This document shows positions 15,581-23,030 of a stretch of 40,899 nt of DNA, piece by piece (within the stretch, counting starts at the first letter, position 1; every line of letters begins with the position of its first letter). The DNA lies in the IMG/VR virus record IMGVR_UViG_3300002835_000412, positions 1 to 40,899 of that record; one strand, 5' to 3'. Below the pieces are notes generated by a model that was given only the letters and a program-made list of their open reading frames with translations, did no database searches and was not told the origin of the DNA. Made by a program: the position numbers and the translations under genes. The stretch comes from a virus.

Positions 15581-17718
15581 AAGCACTCGTCGGCAGAATG
15601 CACGACATAGCATCTGGCGCGGCCGGGCTCTCGGTCGAAACAGCCCAGCGTTATCGAGAACAGTGGTCGGCAGAAGGCTACACGCTTCCGGAATACGACG
15701 AGACCGCAGCGGCCAGAGTGATCGATCCACAGAACAGGCCTGGCGATGTCCTACATGGAATTCTGCGAGAAGAACACGGGTTCAAGGTCGCTTCCTGCAG
15801 GTGCCAGGAATGGATCGACCGAATGAACGCCTGGGGGCCGGTCGGATGCAGGGAGCATCTGACGGAAATCGTTGATCACCTCTACGACGAAGCCTCAACA
15901 AATCCACAAGTCAGCCATGCGATTCGGCTCGGGCTGCAAGTTCCGATCATTGGCCCGATGGAAGGCAGGCGAAGAATCACGGCAATTGTCAGGAGAGCGA
16001 TAGAGATGGCAGAGACCGCCCCGAACCAGAGAATGAGTGTCGAAGAGATTGCGATTCGTTTGGCGTCTCCTGCTCACAAGTGGCCAGAGGGCTGGAGGAA
16101 CTGGCCGAACGTTATCGAGTATCACCGGGAGCTGCTGAAGGCTGAACTCGGAAGAAAGTCAGAAGAAAGTCGGATCGAGGGCAATCCATCCCGAGCGATC
16201 CTGATTCCGGCCGGTGGTCGCTGCCAGATCTACGACAAGAACGCCCCTCAGTTCTACTTCTGGGGAGCCTATGCTGCAGCCTGGGTTCTTCGCTCTTACG
16301 GCTGCACTTTGCCGATCCAGTTCTGGTTCCTTCCAGGCGAGATGGAAGAGATTGAGTTCTGCGAGCTTCACGCGCGACGAGTCGCGGCAACCTGCCATGT
16401 GGTCGATACAAGCGGGATGCGTTGCGTTCACGGTTGGCAGATCAAGATTAACGCGATTCTGCAGAGCGAGTATCAGCAGATCATACATTTGGACGCTGAC
16501 AACATTGTGACCCGTGACCCGTCGTATCTGTTCGACTGCGAAGCCTTCCAGCAAAACGCGGCCCTTTTCTGGATGGACAATCCGAACGTGAACGACTTTC
16601 ACGGGCGGATAATTGAAGACCAATGGAAGAGAGTTGGTTCCAATCGGCGGGACCGGATTAACGACATCGAAACCGGCCAAATGGTGATCGACAAGATCCG
16701 AGGGGCCAAAGCACTGCAGATCGTGAAGCACTTCGCAGATCGGGCGGACTATTGGGAAGGCTTCAACGGAGGGGAGCGAGGAGTCTGGTACGGAGACAAA
16801 ACCTCGTTTCACATGGGGTTTAAGCTGACAGAGACGCCGCATCACATCCAGCCATGGAACCGGTGGAACGCCGGCGGGTTTTATGAGCACTGCGATTCCG
16901 ACGGCAATGTGATCTTTCAGCACGCCTGCCATCGGAAGGGCCATCTAAATAATGGCCATGCGATCCAGAACTTGAAAGGGAATCAGCTGATCGAGGAAGC
17001 GGCCGCATTCAAAGGCCCGTTGGCGTTTCTGGACGGCACAATCGAAGATGCTCTCCGCTGCATTGCTCCGGAGCGATGCTTTGCGATCGAGCCCGATCGG
17101 ATCAGCCGGGAAACGTGGCTGGATGTCCTCGGCCGGAACGAATACCTACTGGCCCCGACAATCCCGGCCGATGCTGTCGTGATCGACATCGGGGCAAACT
17201 CCGGGGCGTTCAGTTATGCCTGCCTAAGACGCGGGGCCGGGAACGTTCTTGCATTCGAGCCGGGCCCAGTTGCTGAGTTAGCCGAAAAGAACTGTGCGGA
17301 GTTCGGTAATCGATTCCAGCTCATAAGGAAGGCCGTCTGGCGATCAGATCAGGCGGAGAAGATGCTGATGCTGGCTCCCTCGCATCGAGAGAGGCACTCC
17401 GGATCTGTCTCGGCTGTTCTTCCGAAAAACGGGCCGTCGATTACAGCCTCGGTGATCGATCTCGATTCGGTTCTCAGAAGGTTCGACCAGATCCACATTC
17501 TGAAGCTCGACTGCGAGGGCTCAGAGTATCCGATCCTGATGACATGCACGGAACTGCATCGCGTCGAACACATTCTCGGCGAATGGCATCACGTCAACGA
17601 TCAATGGTCGATCGAATCGCTGAAGCGGCATCTGGAGGGAATCGGCTTCGAGGTTTACCGAATCATTGCGCACGAGAAGACTCACGGCAATTTTTGGGCA
17701 CGAAGGAAATCACAATGA
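15577..17718 (+). CDS. Glycosyltransferase-FkbM methyltransferase fusion
   Basis: 713 residues from GTG 15577 (GGTGG upstream, GTGA overlap). Residues 65-105 hold a small Cys/His motif region (CRCQEWIDRMNAWGPVGC). Residues 205-400 resemble an alpha-mannosyltransferase-type GT domain with a DxD metal site, HLDADN, near residue 305. Residues 525-700 are an FkbM-type SAM methyltransferase: VIDIGANSGAF near 534 and LKLDCEGSEYPIL near 640. It probably attaches a sugar and O-methylates it; the neighbouring Gly-Ser-rich tail proteins are attractive substrates, but that is inference. Confidence 0.8.
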   Translation: MKALVGRMHDIASGAAGLSVETAQRYREQWSAEGYTLPEYDETAAARVIDPQNRPGDVLHGILREEHGFKVASCRCQEWIDRMNAWGPVGCREHLTEIVDHLYDEASTNPQVSHAIRLGLQVPIIGPMEGRRRITAIVRRAIEMAETAPNQRMSVEEIAIRLASPAHKWPEGWRNWPNVIEYHRELLKAELGRKSEESRIEGNPSRAILIPAGGRCQIYDKNAPQFYFWGAYAAAWVLRSYGCTLPIQFWFLPGEMEEIEFCELHARRVAATCHVVDTSGMRCVHGWQIKINAILQSEYQQIIHLDADNIVTRDPSYLFDCEAFQQNAALFWMDNPNVNDFHGRIIEDQWKRVGSNRRDRINDIETGQMVIDKIRGAKALQIVKHFADRADYWEGFNGGERGVWYGDKTSFHMGFKLTETPHHIQPWNRWNAGGFYEHCDSDGNVIFQHACHRKGHLNNGHAIQNLKGNQLIEEAAAFKGPLAFLDGTIEDALRCIAPERCFAIEPDRISRETWLDVLGRNEYLLAPTIPADAVVIDIGANSGAFSYACLRRGAGNVLAFEPGPVAELAEKNCAEFGNRFQLIRKAVWRSDQAEKMLMLAPSHRERHSGSVSAVLPKNGPSITASVIDLDSVLRRFDQIHILKLDCEGSEYPILMTCTELHRVEHILGEWHHVNDQWSIESLKRHLEGIGFEVYRIIAHEKTHGNFWARRKSQ

Positions 17719-17802
17719 TTGGCACTAGCGGATAAAAAGCGAAGCCGATCAGCACAGCACTGGGAGACGGCTGCAGGGCTACCGGCAGTCGTCGCTGTGT
17801 TT

Positions 17803-17988
17803 CTATTTGCCACCACAAACCGTGCAGCGAAATCCTGGAGTGAAGATCCACCGCACTGGAACCCAAAGGCCCAAGGTCAATAAGACCATAAACAGGTCTC
17901 CGCATCCCATTGCAGTGACGTGCCGTTCAAACTTCGTGACGCGTCGGCATCGTCGGCAATGTTTCTGCTTGATAGCCGTTCTCTGCAT
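17803..17988 (-). CDS. Small zinc-ribbon membrane protein
   Basis: 61 residues from ATG at 17988, with GAGAGG upstream. An N-terminal CRRC and C-terminal CTVC form two Cys pairs of a split zinc ribbon, flanking a hydrophobic stretch (LFMVLLTLGLWVPVRWIF) long enough for one membrane span. This is a recognisable small-protein type in phages and bacteria, function unknown. It is on the opposite strand to the structural genes, at the border of the lysogeny region. Confidence 0.6.
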   Translation of the reverse strand: MQRTAIKQKHCRRCRRVTKFERHVTAMGCGDLFMVLLTLGLWVPVRWIFTPGFRCTVCGGK

Positions 17989-18410
17989 CACCCACACCCT
18001 CTCAGCACCCACATCAGCAGCAGAATCGGGCCTGCGACAAGGCAGGCTTTCAGGTCACGAGCGATTCGGCGGGACGGGTCCATGGGTGGGGAGGATTGTC
18101 ACGGAAGGAACAAAAGTCAAATCAGTTGAGTGATACCGCACGGGAATTCCGGACGGGTGACAGGCCATTGCAGAGCCATGTTTTCCCGCTCGGTGTCAGC
18201 AAAAAAGGGGGCAAAAATTCTGAGACATGGAGTGTTGACACAAGGTGTCAACAAAGGCAGAATTACCCCCTCATCAAACGCACGCGACAGCCGGAACCGA
18301 TCGGGCCGGTGACATACTCAGGAACATCTCATGCTCTCAACTGACACTCACTGGAATGCCATCGCGCTGGCTCGTGAGTTTGCTGGCTTCAGTTGGTCGA
18401 GCCTGCCCGG
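17989..18410. other. Intergenic region with operator-like palindrome
   Basis: About 420 bases between two minus-strand genes. Apart from a 27-codon candidate reading frame at its right end and the palindrome at 18234-18252, I see only a CCTGC/GCAGG hairpin near 18035 and no convincing protein gene. Confidence 0.4.
18234..18252. promoter_or_regulatory. Perfect palindrome, operator candidate
   Basis: GTTGACAC, spacer AAG, GTGTCAAC: 8-bp perfect arms with a 3-base spacer. The size and symmetry suit a dimeric repressor. It embeds TTGACA-like hexamers on both strands, but no good -10 at proper spacing is visible. Confidence 0.45.
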
Positions 18411-18414
18411 TTAG
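18331..18414 (+). CDS. Possible 27-residue peptide
   Basis: ATG preceded by AGGAA at 7 bases. It encodes LSTDTHWNAIALAREFAG and a short tail, with a helical middle. The stop overlaps the end of the convergent minus-strand gene by four bases. There is no homology clue and such frames occur by chance, so confidence is low. Confidence 0.25.
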   Translation: MLSTDTHWNAIALAREFAGFSWSSLPG

Positions 18415-18671
18415 TCGTCCATCTGTGGCCCCTCGTAGGTCCGCAGGACGTCGTCTTTCGTCGCCATTCGCTTCTGGATGTCAACGACCACGTTTTCGAT
18501 TAAATCGATTTGACGGCGAGATTCTTCGGTTCCAGCTACGTATCGACGTACAGCAGCAATCATCCACGGAGCAAGATCCTGAAAGCCTTCGCTGCGCATC
18601 GCGGCGGTGAATTCCTTAACGTCCTCTGGCGTTAAATTTACGGTTTTCTTGATCGATTTGGCTTCTGACAT
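18411..18671 (-). CDS. Small RHH-like DNA-binding protein candidate
   Basis: 86 residues from ATG 18671 (MSEAKSIKKTVNLTPEDVKEF). The opening strand KKTVNL followed by helices PEDVKEFTAAMRSEGF and LAPWMIAAVRRYV is compatible with a ribbon-helix-helix repressor fold; the C-terminal half is a helix (RRQIDLIENVVVDIQKRMA). A leftward-transcribed regulator beside the integration genes could control lysogeny. The Shine-Dalgarno is weak, and no CI-type repressor is otherwise visible in the window. Confidence 0.5.
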   Translation of the reverse strand: MSEAKSIKKTVNLTPEDVKEFTAAMRSEGFQDLAPWMIAAVRRYVAGTEESRRQIDLIENVVVDIQKRMATKDDVLRTYEGPQMDD

Positions 18672-18855
18672 TGCATTGGAATACCCAATAAAAAAACTGT
18701 TATCAACCAACGATCACAATTCATGCCGCACTGCAGCCCAAAAAACTCCAAAGCCCGCCTTGACCATCCATTGGATGTTGATAGATTTCCAGCTGCAAGG
18801 ACAGCCCTGCGTAACGGCAATGAGGGAGGTCAGTGCCAAAATACAATTGAATCAC

Positions 18856-18909
18856 AAAGCCTGAGTCTTCTGCGCGGACCGTTACCCGTAATGAGGACTC
18901 AGGCTTTTT
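18856..18909 (+). terminator. Hairpin with T-tail
   Basis: A 12-bp perfect stem AAAGCCTGAGTC (18856-18867) with GACTCAGGCTTT (18896-18907), a 28-base loop, and two further Ts. It is terminator-like for rightward transcription; the long loop is unusual. Confidence 0.55.
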
Positions 18910-18923
18910 CGTTGACCGTAGCA

Positions 18924-18962
18924 AATAAAAAAAGCCTTTGAAGTTTGGCGACTTAAAAGGCT
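18924..18962 (-). terminator. Minus-strand intrinsic terminator, loop TTGGCG
   Basis: Stem AGCCTTTGAAGT (18933-18944) with ACTTAAAAGGCT (18951-18962), one mismatch, loop TTGGCG. Read leftwards it is followed by seven Ts, a standard intrinsic terminator. Its loop is identical to that of the hairpin at 18997-19028. Confidence 0.55.
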
Positions 18963-18996
18963 CGTGATTCTGTGGGCCTCGTTGCCCGTTGTTCGT

Positions 18997-19028
18997 GCCT
19001 GATCGAACTTTGGCGAGTCCGATCAGGC
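18997..19028. repeat. 13-bp hairpin, loop TTGGCG
   Basis: GCCTGATCGAACT (18997-19009) pairs with AGTCCGATCAGGC (19016-19028) with one mismatch around loop TTGGCG. It repeats the architecture of the hairpin 35 bases upstream with a different stem sequence. Confidence 0.5.
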
Positions 19029-19083
19029 GGTTTGTCCCTCAAAAATCCCGCGCCGGGAAATCTTTGGAACGCAGGTAGTCTGC

Positions 19084-19383
19084 GTGGCGGATCGATTTAT
19101 GTCCACATCGCAAGCAAAAAAAACTACGGTTCTTGATCAGAAAGACGTTATCCCCGGTGATGCAACCACCACAATATGGCGGCTTTGCATTGCTAACAGG
19201 TGGTCATTCGTCCCTGATTTGTCGGGTGGAGAGCCTTTTGTCGACCTTGAGTGCGTCGCTTATTTGCTCGGAGTCGCAAAGAAGACGCTGCAGACAGACT
19301 ACATGGACGGTGTTCCAAAGTACGGCAATGGTCTCGTGCGGGTTTCCGAGGTAATGAAGCGCAAGGAACCATCTGACTTGTAG
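19084..19383 (+). CDS. Excisionase-like small HTH protein
   Basis: 99 residues from GTG 19084 (AGG 8 bases upstream); ATG 19099 is an alternative. Residues 55-90 (VDLECVAYLLGVAKKTLQTDYMDGVPKYG) look like the winged HTH of excisionases and MerR-like proteins, ending in a basic helix (RVSEVMKRKEP). It lies directly before the integrase on the same strand, the usual place for a recombination directionality factor. A strong terminator separates it from the integrase. Confidence 0.55.
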   Translation: MADRFMSTSQAKKTTVLDQKDVIPGDATTTIWRLCIANRWSFVPDLSGGEPFVDLECVAYLLGVAKKTLQTDYMDGVPKYGNGLVRVSEVMKRKEPSDL

Positions 19384-19409
19384 AAATAGCGTCCGAATCA
19401 CATCCAAAC

Positions 19410-19443
19410 AAAAGAGCCAGCCCCAAAAAGGCTGGCTCTTTTT
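19410..19443. terminator. Strong bidirectional terminator
   Basis: A 13-bp perfect stem AAAAGAGCCAGCC (19410-19422) with GGCTGGCTCTTTT (19430-19442), loop CCAAAAA, flanked by As and Ts. It insulates the excisionase-like gene from the integrase. Confidence 0.85.
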
Positions 19444-19581
19444 GTAAATCCCGGAAGCAGCGAATTTCATGGGTATGCTTTTTCGCTACGTTTCCAGTGT
19501 GACGATATTTGGAAAAGACTGGCGTTTTGCTGTAATTGGCGGACCCTCTGCGCCTATCGTGTGACGTGCGTTACAGAAATC

Positions 19582-19603
19582 GCGTCCAAATGAGCGTCCA
19601 AAT
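19582..19603. repeat. Direct repeat GCGTCCAAAT x2 before the integrase
   Basis: Two exact copies of GCGTCCAAAT (19582-19591 and 19594-19603), the second abutting the integrase ATG. A one-mismatch copy, GCGTCCGAAT, is at 19389-19398. Short direct repeats beside an integrase gene are candidate arm-type or autoregulatory binding sites. No tRNA-derived attachment core is visible. Confidence 0.45.
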
Positions 19604-20722
19604 ATGTCCGACAACCACTTCAAGTTCAGTCCGTCATTGCTGGCAAAGTTGAAACCCGGACCAGCAGAAAAATTGCTGTACGACGATGGATGTCCAGGGC
19701 TTGGATTAAGACTATCGCCAAAAGGCAAGATTCGTTTTTTTGTGCGGCTCGGCTCGGCTCGGAAGTCGCTAACGGCGACAACTCTGGACGCGGCACGAAA
19801 GCAAGTTCGCGAGATGCAAAATCAGCATCAGGCGCTTAGCTCGGCTGATGAATGGACGCTGCAAAAATGCTTTGATGTTTGGCTGGAGAACAAAGCAAAG
19901 CCGCACAAACGCACTTGGGAGCGTGATTTGTCGCGATGGGATGAGCATTTGAAAAAACAGCTCGGGTCACGAAAGCTCCGCGCAATTACCCCAATTGCGA
20001 TTATGGAGATGCACAACAGGATCCGCGTCGACTCTGGCCCTTATGCCGCCAACGACACGCTGGCATTTGTCAGCAGCTTGTATCGATACGCAGAGCGGTT
20101 CGATTACTCTGGCCGGAACCCATGCCGCAACATTGATCGTTTCCCAGAGCAGGAGCGAGAGCGATACCTTCAGCCGGAAGAGTTTCCACGATGGCACGCA
20201 GCTGTTCTCGCACTGGCAGTACCAGAGGCTAGAGACTTTTTTCTGCTGGCTCTCTGGACTGGCGTGCGGCGTGAATCTGTTCTTGCAATGCGATGGGATC
20301 AAATCGATTTAGAAGCGAAGCTTTGGAGACTGCCAAAAGAGGGCAACAAGAATAAACAGGATCTGATTGTTTATCTGTCCGACGAGGCCGTTGCGATTCT
20401 TCAGCAGCGCCGTGTTTACGTTCGTTCGGAGTGGGTTCTCCCATCGCGAAACGGATCAAAGTCAGGGCACTACGCAGACCCAAAAGCCAGTTGGGCGAAG
20501 GTGCTTAAGGAATCAGGAATCAAGGATCTTCGCGTTCACGATTTACGCCGGACGCTTGGATCGTGGATGGCTGAAGGTGGCACCAGTCTGCACATTATTG
20601 GGCAAACACTTGGGCACAAATCTCTTCAAAGCACCAGAATTTACGCCCGTTTGGGATCTGGAGCAATCCGCAACGCAGTAAATGCGGCCAGCGCCGCAAT
20701 GAAAAAAACGCTTGAAGACTGA
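19604..20722 (+). CDS. int: Tyrosine-type site-specific integrase
   Basis: 372 residues. The N-terminal arm-binding part contains CPGLGLRLSPKGKIRFFVR, and a core-binding SAM-like domain follows (about 80-170). The catalytic domain shows Arg in WTGVRRESVLAMRW, Lys near KEGNKNK, HDLRRTLGSW, LGHKSL and the nucleophile Tyr in STRIYARLG, so the R-K-H-R-H-Y set looks complete. No Shine-Dalgarno is visible before the ATG; direct repeats touch it, so expression may be low or autoregulated. It indicates a temperate life cycle. Confidence 0.95.
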   Translation: MSDNHFKFSPSLLAKLKPGPAEKLLYDDGCPGLGLRLSPKGKIRFFVRLGSARKSLTATTLDAARKQVREMQNQHQALSSADEWTLQKCFDVWLENKAKPHKRTWERDLSRWDEHLKKQLGSRKLRAITPIAIMEMHNRIRVDSGPYAANDTLAFVSSLYRYAERFDYSGRNPCRNIDRFPEQERERYLQPEEFPRWHAAVLALAVPEARDFFLLALWTGVRRESVLAMRWDQIDLEAKLWRLPKEGNKNKQDLIVYLSDEAVAILQQRRVYVRSEWVLPSRNGSKSGHYADPKASWAKVLKESGIKDLRVHDLRRTLGSWMAEGGTSLHIIGQTLGHKSLQSTRIYARLGSGAIRNAVNAASAAMKKTLED

Positions 20723-20828
20723 TCGCCGTGGAATCGTGTTTTTCCGGATGCAGAATTTTGTGAAAGTTTTCTTTTGCGGTCGCCAATCGGCTCGATTGCA
20801 GGTTACGAAAAAAAAGGCTGAAGCGATT

Positions 20829-20866
20829 TTCCGGATACTGTCAGTGATGTTCCGGAAACAGTCAGT
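20829..20866. promoter_or_regulatory. Two 17-bp direct repeats, operator candidate
   Basis: TTCCGGATACTGTCAGT (20829-20845) and TTCCGGAAACAGTCAGT (20850-20866) differ at two positions and are spaced exactly 21 bp, two helical turns. A further TTCCGGA occurs at 20742-20748. They lie upstream of the early + strand genes and suit cooperative repressor binding. Confidence 0.5.
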
Positions 20867-20900
20867 TGCACGAAATCGACGCAAAATCGCGTGTTTAAAG

Positions 20901-20928
20901 TTCCCCTCGTCACACAAACACAGGGGAA
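20901..20928 (+). promoter_or_regulatory. Hairpin covering the ribosome-binding site
   Basis: TTCCCCT (20901-20907) pairs with AGGGGAA (20922-20928). The 3' arm is the Shine-Dalgarno for the ATG at 20933, so the stem would hide it. Confidence 0.45.
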
Positions 20929-20932
20929 TGAC

Positions 20933-21190
20933 ATGCGAAACAAAACGGAGTCGAAAGAAGCAGACAGCGATCTGCCGTTCATCGACGCAACGGCCTTTTA
21001 CGACACTCGTGGTGCTGCATCCGTTCTTGGCCTGAGTGAAGGCCAGTTGCGTCAGTGGCGACATAGAGGCGTTGGCCCAAAGTATCAGCAGTCTGCAGAG
21101 GGCGGACGTTGCCAGTATCTTGGAGCTTGGCTTATTGCGTTTCGAAAATCGATCATTGTTGAGCCCGCATTGACTGGCGGTGCGAAATGA
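20933..21190 (+). CDS. Small HTH protein (excisionase/MerR-like)
   Basis: 85 residues from ATG 20933, chosen because AGGGGAA is 5 bases upstream. Residues 25-60 (TRGAASVLGLSEGQLRQWRHRGVGPKYQQ) are an HTH of the MerR/excisionase helix-turn-helix type. Its stop overlaps the next start as ATGA. As the first gene of the replication/modification operon it may be a regulator or a second excisionase-like protein. Confidence 0.65.
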   Translation: MRNKTESKEADSDLPFIDATAFYDTRGAASVLGLSEGQLRQWRHRGVGPKYQQSAEGGRCQYLGAWLIAFRKSIIVEPALTGGAK

Positions 21191-22590
21191 GCGGTAAGAG
21201 TCAGCATACAGGCTCAGCGACGCAACTTGCTTGGCATCCAGCGGCCTGCATTTTTCCGATGATGCCGGATGACGAGCTTCAGTCTCTGGCGGACGACATC
21301 GCAAAGCACGGACTCCGTGAGCCTGTCGTCATGTTTGACGGCAAGGTTTTGGACGGGCGAAACCGCAGTGCTGCTTGTGCGATTGCTCAAGTAAAGCCAA
21401 AGACAATCGAGTTCAACGGGACGGCTGCAGATGCCTTGGCGTTTGTTTGGTCGAAGAATCGGACTCGCAGGCATCTCACATCAAGCCAGGCGGCTATTGC
21501 GGACGCAAAGCGGGCTCAACTCGACGAGGAGTATCAGAAGGCGATTGCAGCAACCGCGAAGGCACAACCTAAGAATCATCACGAGAAATCAAAAACTACT
21601 GGCGGAAAAAATTCCGCAGGTAAGCGAGACGAGTCAACGAATACCGAATCACAAAGGGCAGCTGCGGCTGGCACGAATCGCAAGTATATAAAGCCCGCGG
21701 AAAAGATTGTCGCGACTCGCCCGGACCTTGCCGAGAAGATCGAACAGGGCAAGCTCACGATTCCCCAGGCAACGGCAGAAATCAAGCGAACTGAAAAGGC
21801 TGCAGAGATCAAGCAGAAGGCTGAAGCGGTCGCGGAACTCAGTAATGATCAGCCTTTGTGGACTTTGATCAATGACGACGTGATGACCGGTCTGGAGTCG
21901 GTTCGCGACAATCACGGGCCTGCCCGTCTCATCTTCACAGATCCACCGTACAACATTGGCGTCGATTACGGCGACGGCGCTGAGGCAGATTCAATTCCTC
22001 ATGACAAGTTTATCGGCTGGTGCAAAGACTGGCTTGCACTGTGCAAGGAATGCTTGACCGATGATGGCAGTCTCTGGCTGATGACCTGCGATGAGGTTGC
22101 TGCAGAGTCCTGTCTGATCTTGAAGGATCTCGGGTTCAACATTCGGAACTGGATCAAGTGGTACGAGACGTTCGGCGTCAACTGCTCTGGGAAGTTTAAT
22201 CGAACCAGTCGCCACATCTTCTATGCAACGATGCACAAACGGGCGATGGTTTGGAATGCCGAGCCGGTCTCAAGGCCGTCCGATCGGCAAATGAAGTACA
22301 ACGACAAGCGAGCGGCATCAGGCGGAAAGATTTGGGACGACGTTTGGCAAATTCCGCGACTGACAGGCACATGCGAAGAGCGTATTCCGACGTTTCCGAC
22401 TCAGCTTCCTTTGGCACTCGTGGAACCGATCGTTCTCTGTGCGAGTGAGCCCGGCGACTTGGTCGTGGATCCGTTCAACGGCAGCGGGACAACGGGAGTC
22501 GCTGCAATTCGCAACGGTCGGAAATATATCGGCATCGACAAGAGCGAAGCGTTTATCGATCTCGCTCAGAAACGGCTGGTGATCTCATGA
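21187..22590 (+). CDS. ParB-like domain fused to DNA methyltransferase
   Basis: 467 residues. Residues 10-105 are a ParB/Srx-type domain (LADDIAKHGLREPVVMF, LDGRNRSAACA); residues 105-210 are helical and Lys-rich. From about 215 is an N4/N6-methyltransferase with DPPY near residue 252 (FTDPPYNIG) and the SAM-binding FNGSGTTG near 430. Motif order (DPPY first) is that of beta-class enzymes. It probably methylates phage DNA to evade host restriction. No restriction enzyme partner is adjacent, so an orphan methylase is likeliest. Confidence 0.88.
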   Translation: MSGKSQHTGSATQLAWHPAACIFPMMPDDELQSLADDIAKHGLREPVVMFDGKVLDGRNRSAACAIAQVKPKTIEFNGTAADALAFVWSKNRTRRHLTSSQAAIADAKRAQLDEEYQKAIAATAKAQPKNHHEKSKTTGGKNSAGKRDESTNTESQRAAAAGTNRKYIKPAEKIVATRPDLAEKIEQGKLTIPQATAEIKRTEKAAEIKQKAEAVAELSNDQPLWTLINDDVMTGLESVRDNHGPARLIFTDPPYNIGVDYGDGAEADSIPHDKFIGWCKDWLALCKECLTDDGSLWLMTCDEVAAESCLILKDLGFNIRNWIKWYETFGVNCSGKFNRTSRHIFYATMHKRAMVWNAEPVSRPSDRQMKYNDKRAASGGKIWDDVWQIPRLTGTCEERIPTFPTQLPLALVEPIVLCASEPGDLVVDPFNGSGTTGVAAIRNGRKYIGIDKSEAFIDLAQKRLVIS

Positions 22591-23030
22591 CGTTTAACGA
22601 AGTGAAGCTGGCCATTGCGATACAGAAAGCTCAACTCGGCGGTCGTGATCTTGTGACCGATCGCGAACGCAAAGAGGCAGCTTGCCTGATCTATGCGGAA
22701 TGGGTCATGCACTTCGACGAAACGGTGTTTCCGTTTACTCCGGATGACATTGACCGTATGCGGTTGAGCGTTCGAAAGAACACCAACACAAAAACAAAAG
22801 TTGAGGTCGCAATTGCTCATGGCGTTCGATGCTTTTTCAGCAATCGCGGCAAAGGTCCGTGCTGCTCAGAGGCTGAATGCGGGCATCTTGTGCCACGTTC
22901 GCGAGGTGGCGAAGTCACAGTCCAGAACTGCCAGATTGAGTGTCGAGCCCACAACAACCAGCGGCGCGAGATGCTGATTGAAGAGTACTTGCAAAGCGAA
23001 CTGACTACAGAGCAGGAGGCCACCAGATGA
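22587..23030 (+). CDS. HNH endonuclease
   Basis: 147 residues, starting in the methyltransferase stop (ATGA). The C-terminal part carries an HNH core: CGHLVPRSRGGEVTVQNCQ then ECRAHNNQRRE, with Cys residues (CCSEAEC) for a structural zinc. The N-terminal half is helical. Position after the methyltransferase could suggest restriction or DNA processing, but phages commonly carry such HNH proteins near replication or packaging. Substrate unknown. Confidence 0.7.
   Translation: MTFNEVKLAIAIQKAQLGGRDLVTDRERKEAACLIYAEWVMHFDETVFPFTPDDIDRMRLSVRKNTNTKTKVEVAIAHGVRCFFSNRGKGPCCSEAECGHLVPRSRGGEVTVQNCQIECRAHNNQRREMLIEEYLQSELTTEQEATR

Larger units (their letters stand above)
18672..19083. other. Structured intergenic region before the excisionase-like gene
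   Basis: About 410 bases without a convincing gene. It holds three long hairpins (18856-18907, 18933-18962, 18997-19028), a CCCGCGCCGGG palindrome near 19048 and an ACGCAG/CTGCGT stem at 19069-19085. Divergent promoters for the minus-strand regulator and the + strand genes would be expected here, but I cannot identify a convincing one. Confidence 0.5.

Noticed and set aside
16159-16944. Long minus-strand frame inside the glycosyltransferase gene
   Set aside because: The + strand frame has clear GT and FkbM motifs; the antisense frame is a by-product of codon bias.
17807-18133. 108-codon + strand frame
   Set aside because: It runs antisense through the zinc-ribbon membrane protein gene, which has clear motifs and a ribosome-binding site on the minus strand.
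18607-18941. Two + strand frames of 70-85 codons
   Set aside because: They overlap a better minus-strand gene or run through hairpins and terminators, and have no recognisable protein pattern.
20543-21304. 253-codon minus-strand frame over the integrase end
   Set aside because: It spans the integrase catalytic region, the operator repeats and two coupled + strand gene starts, with no family resemblance.
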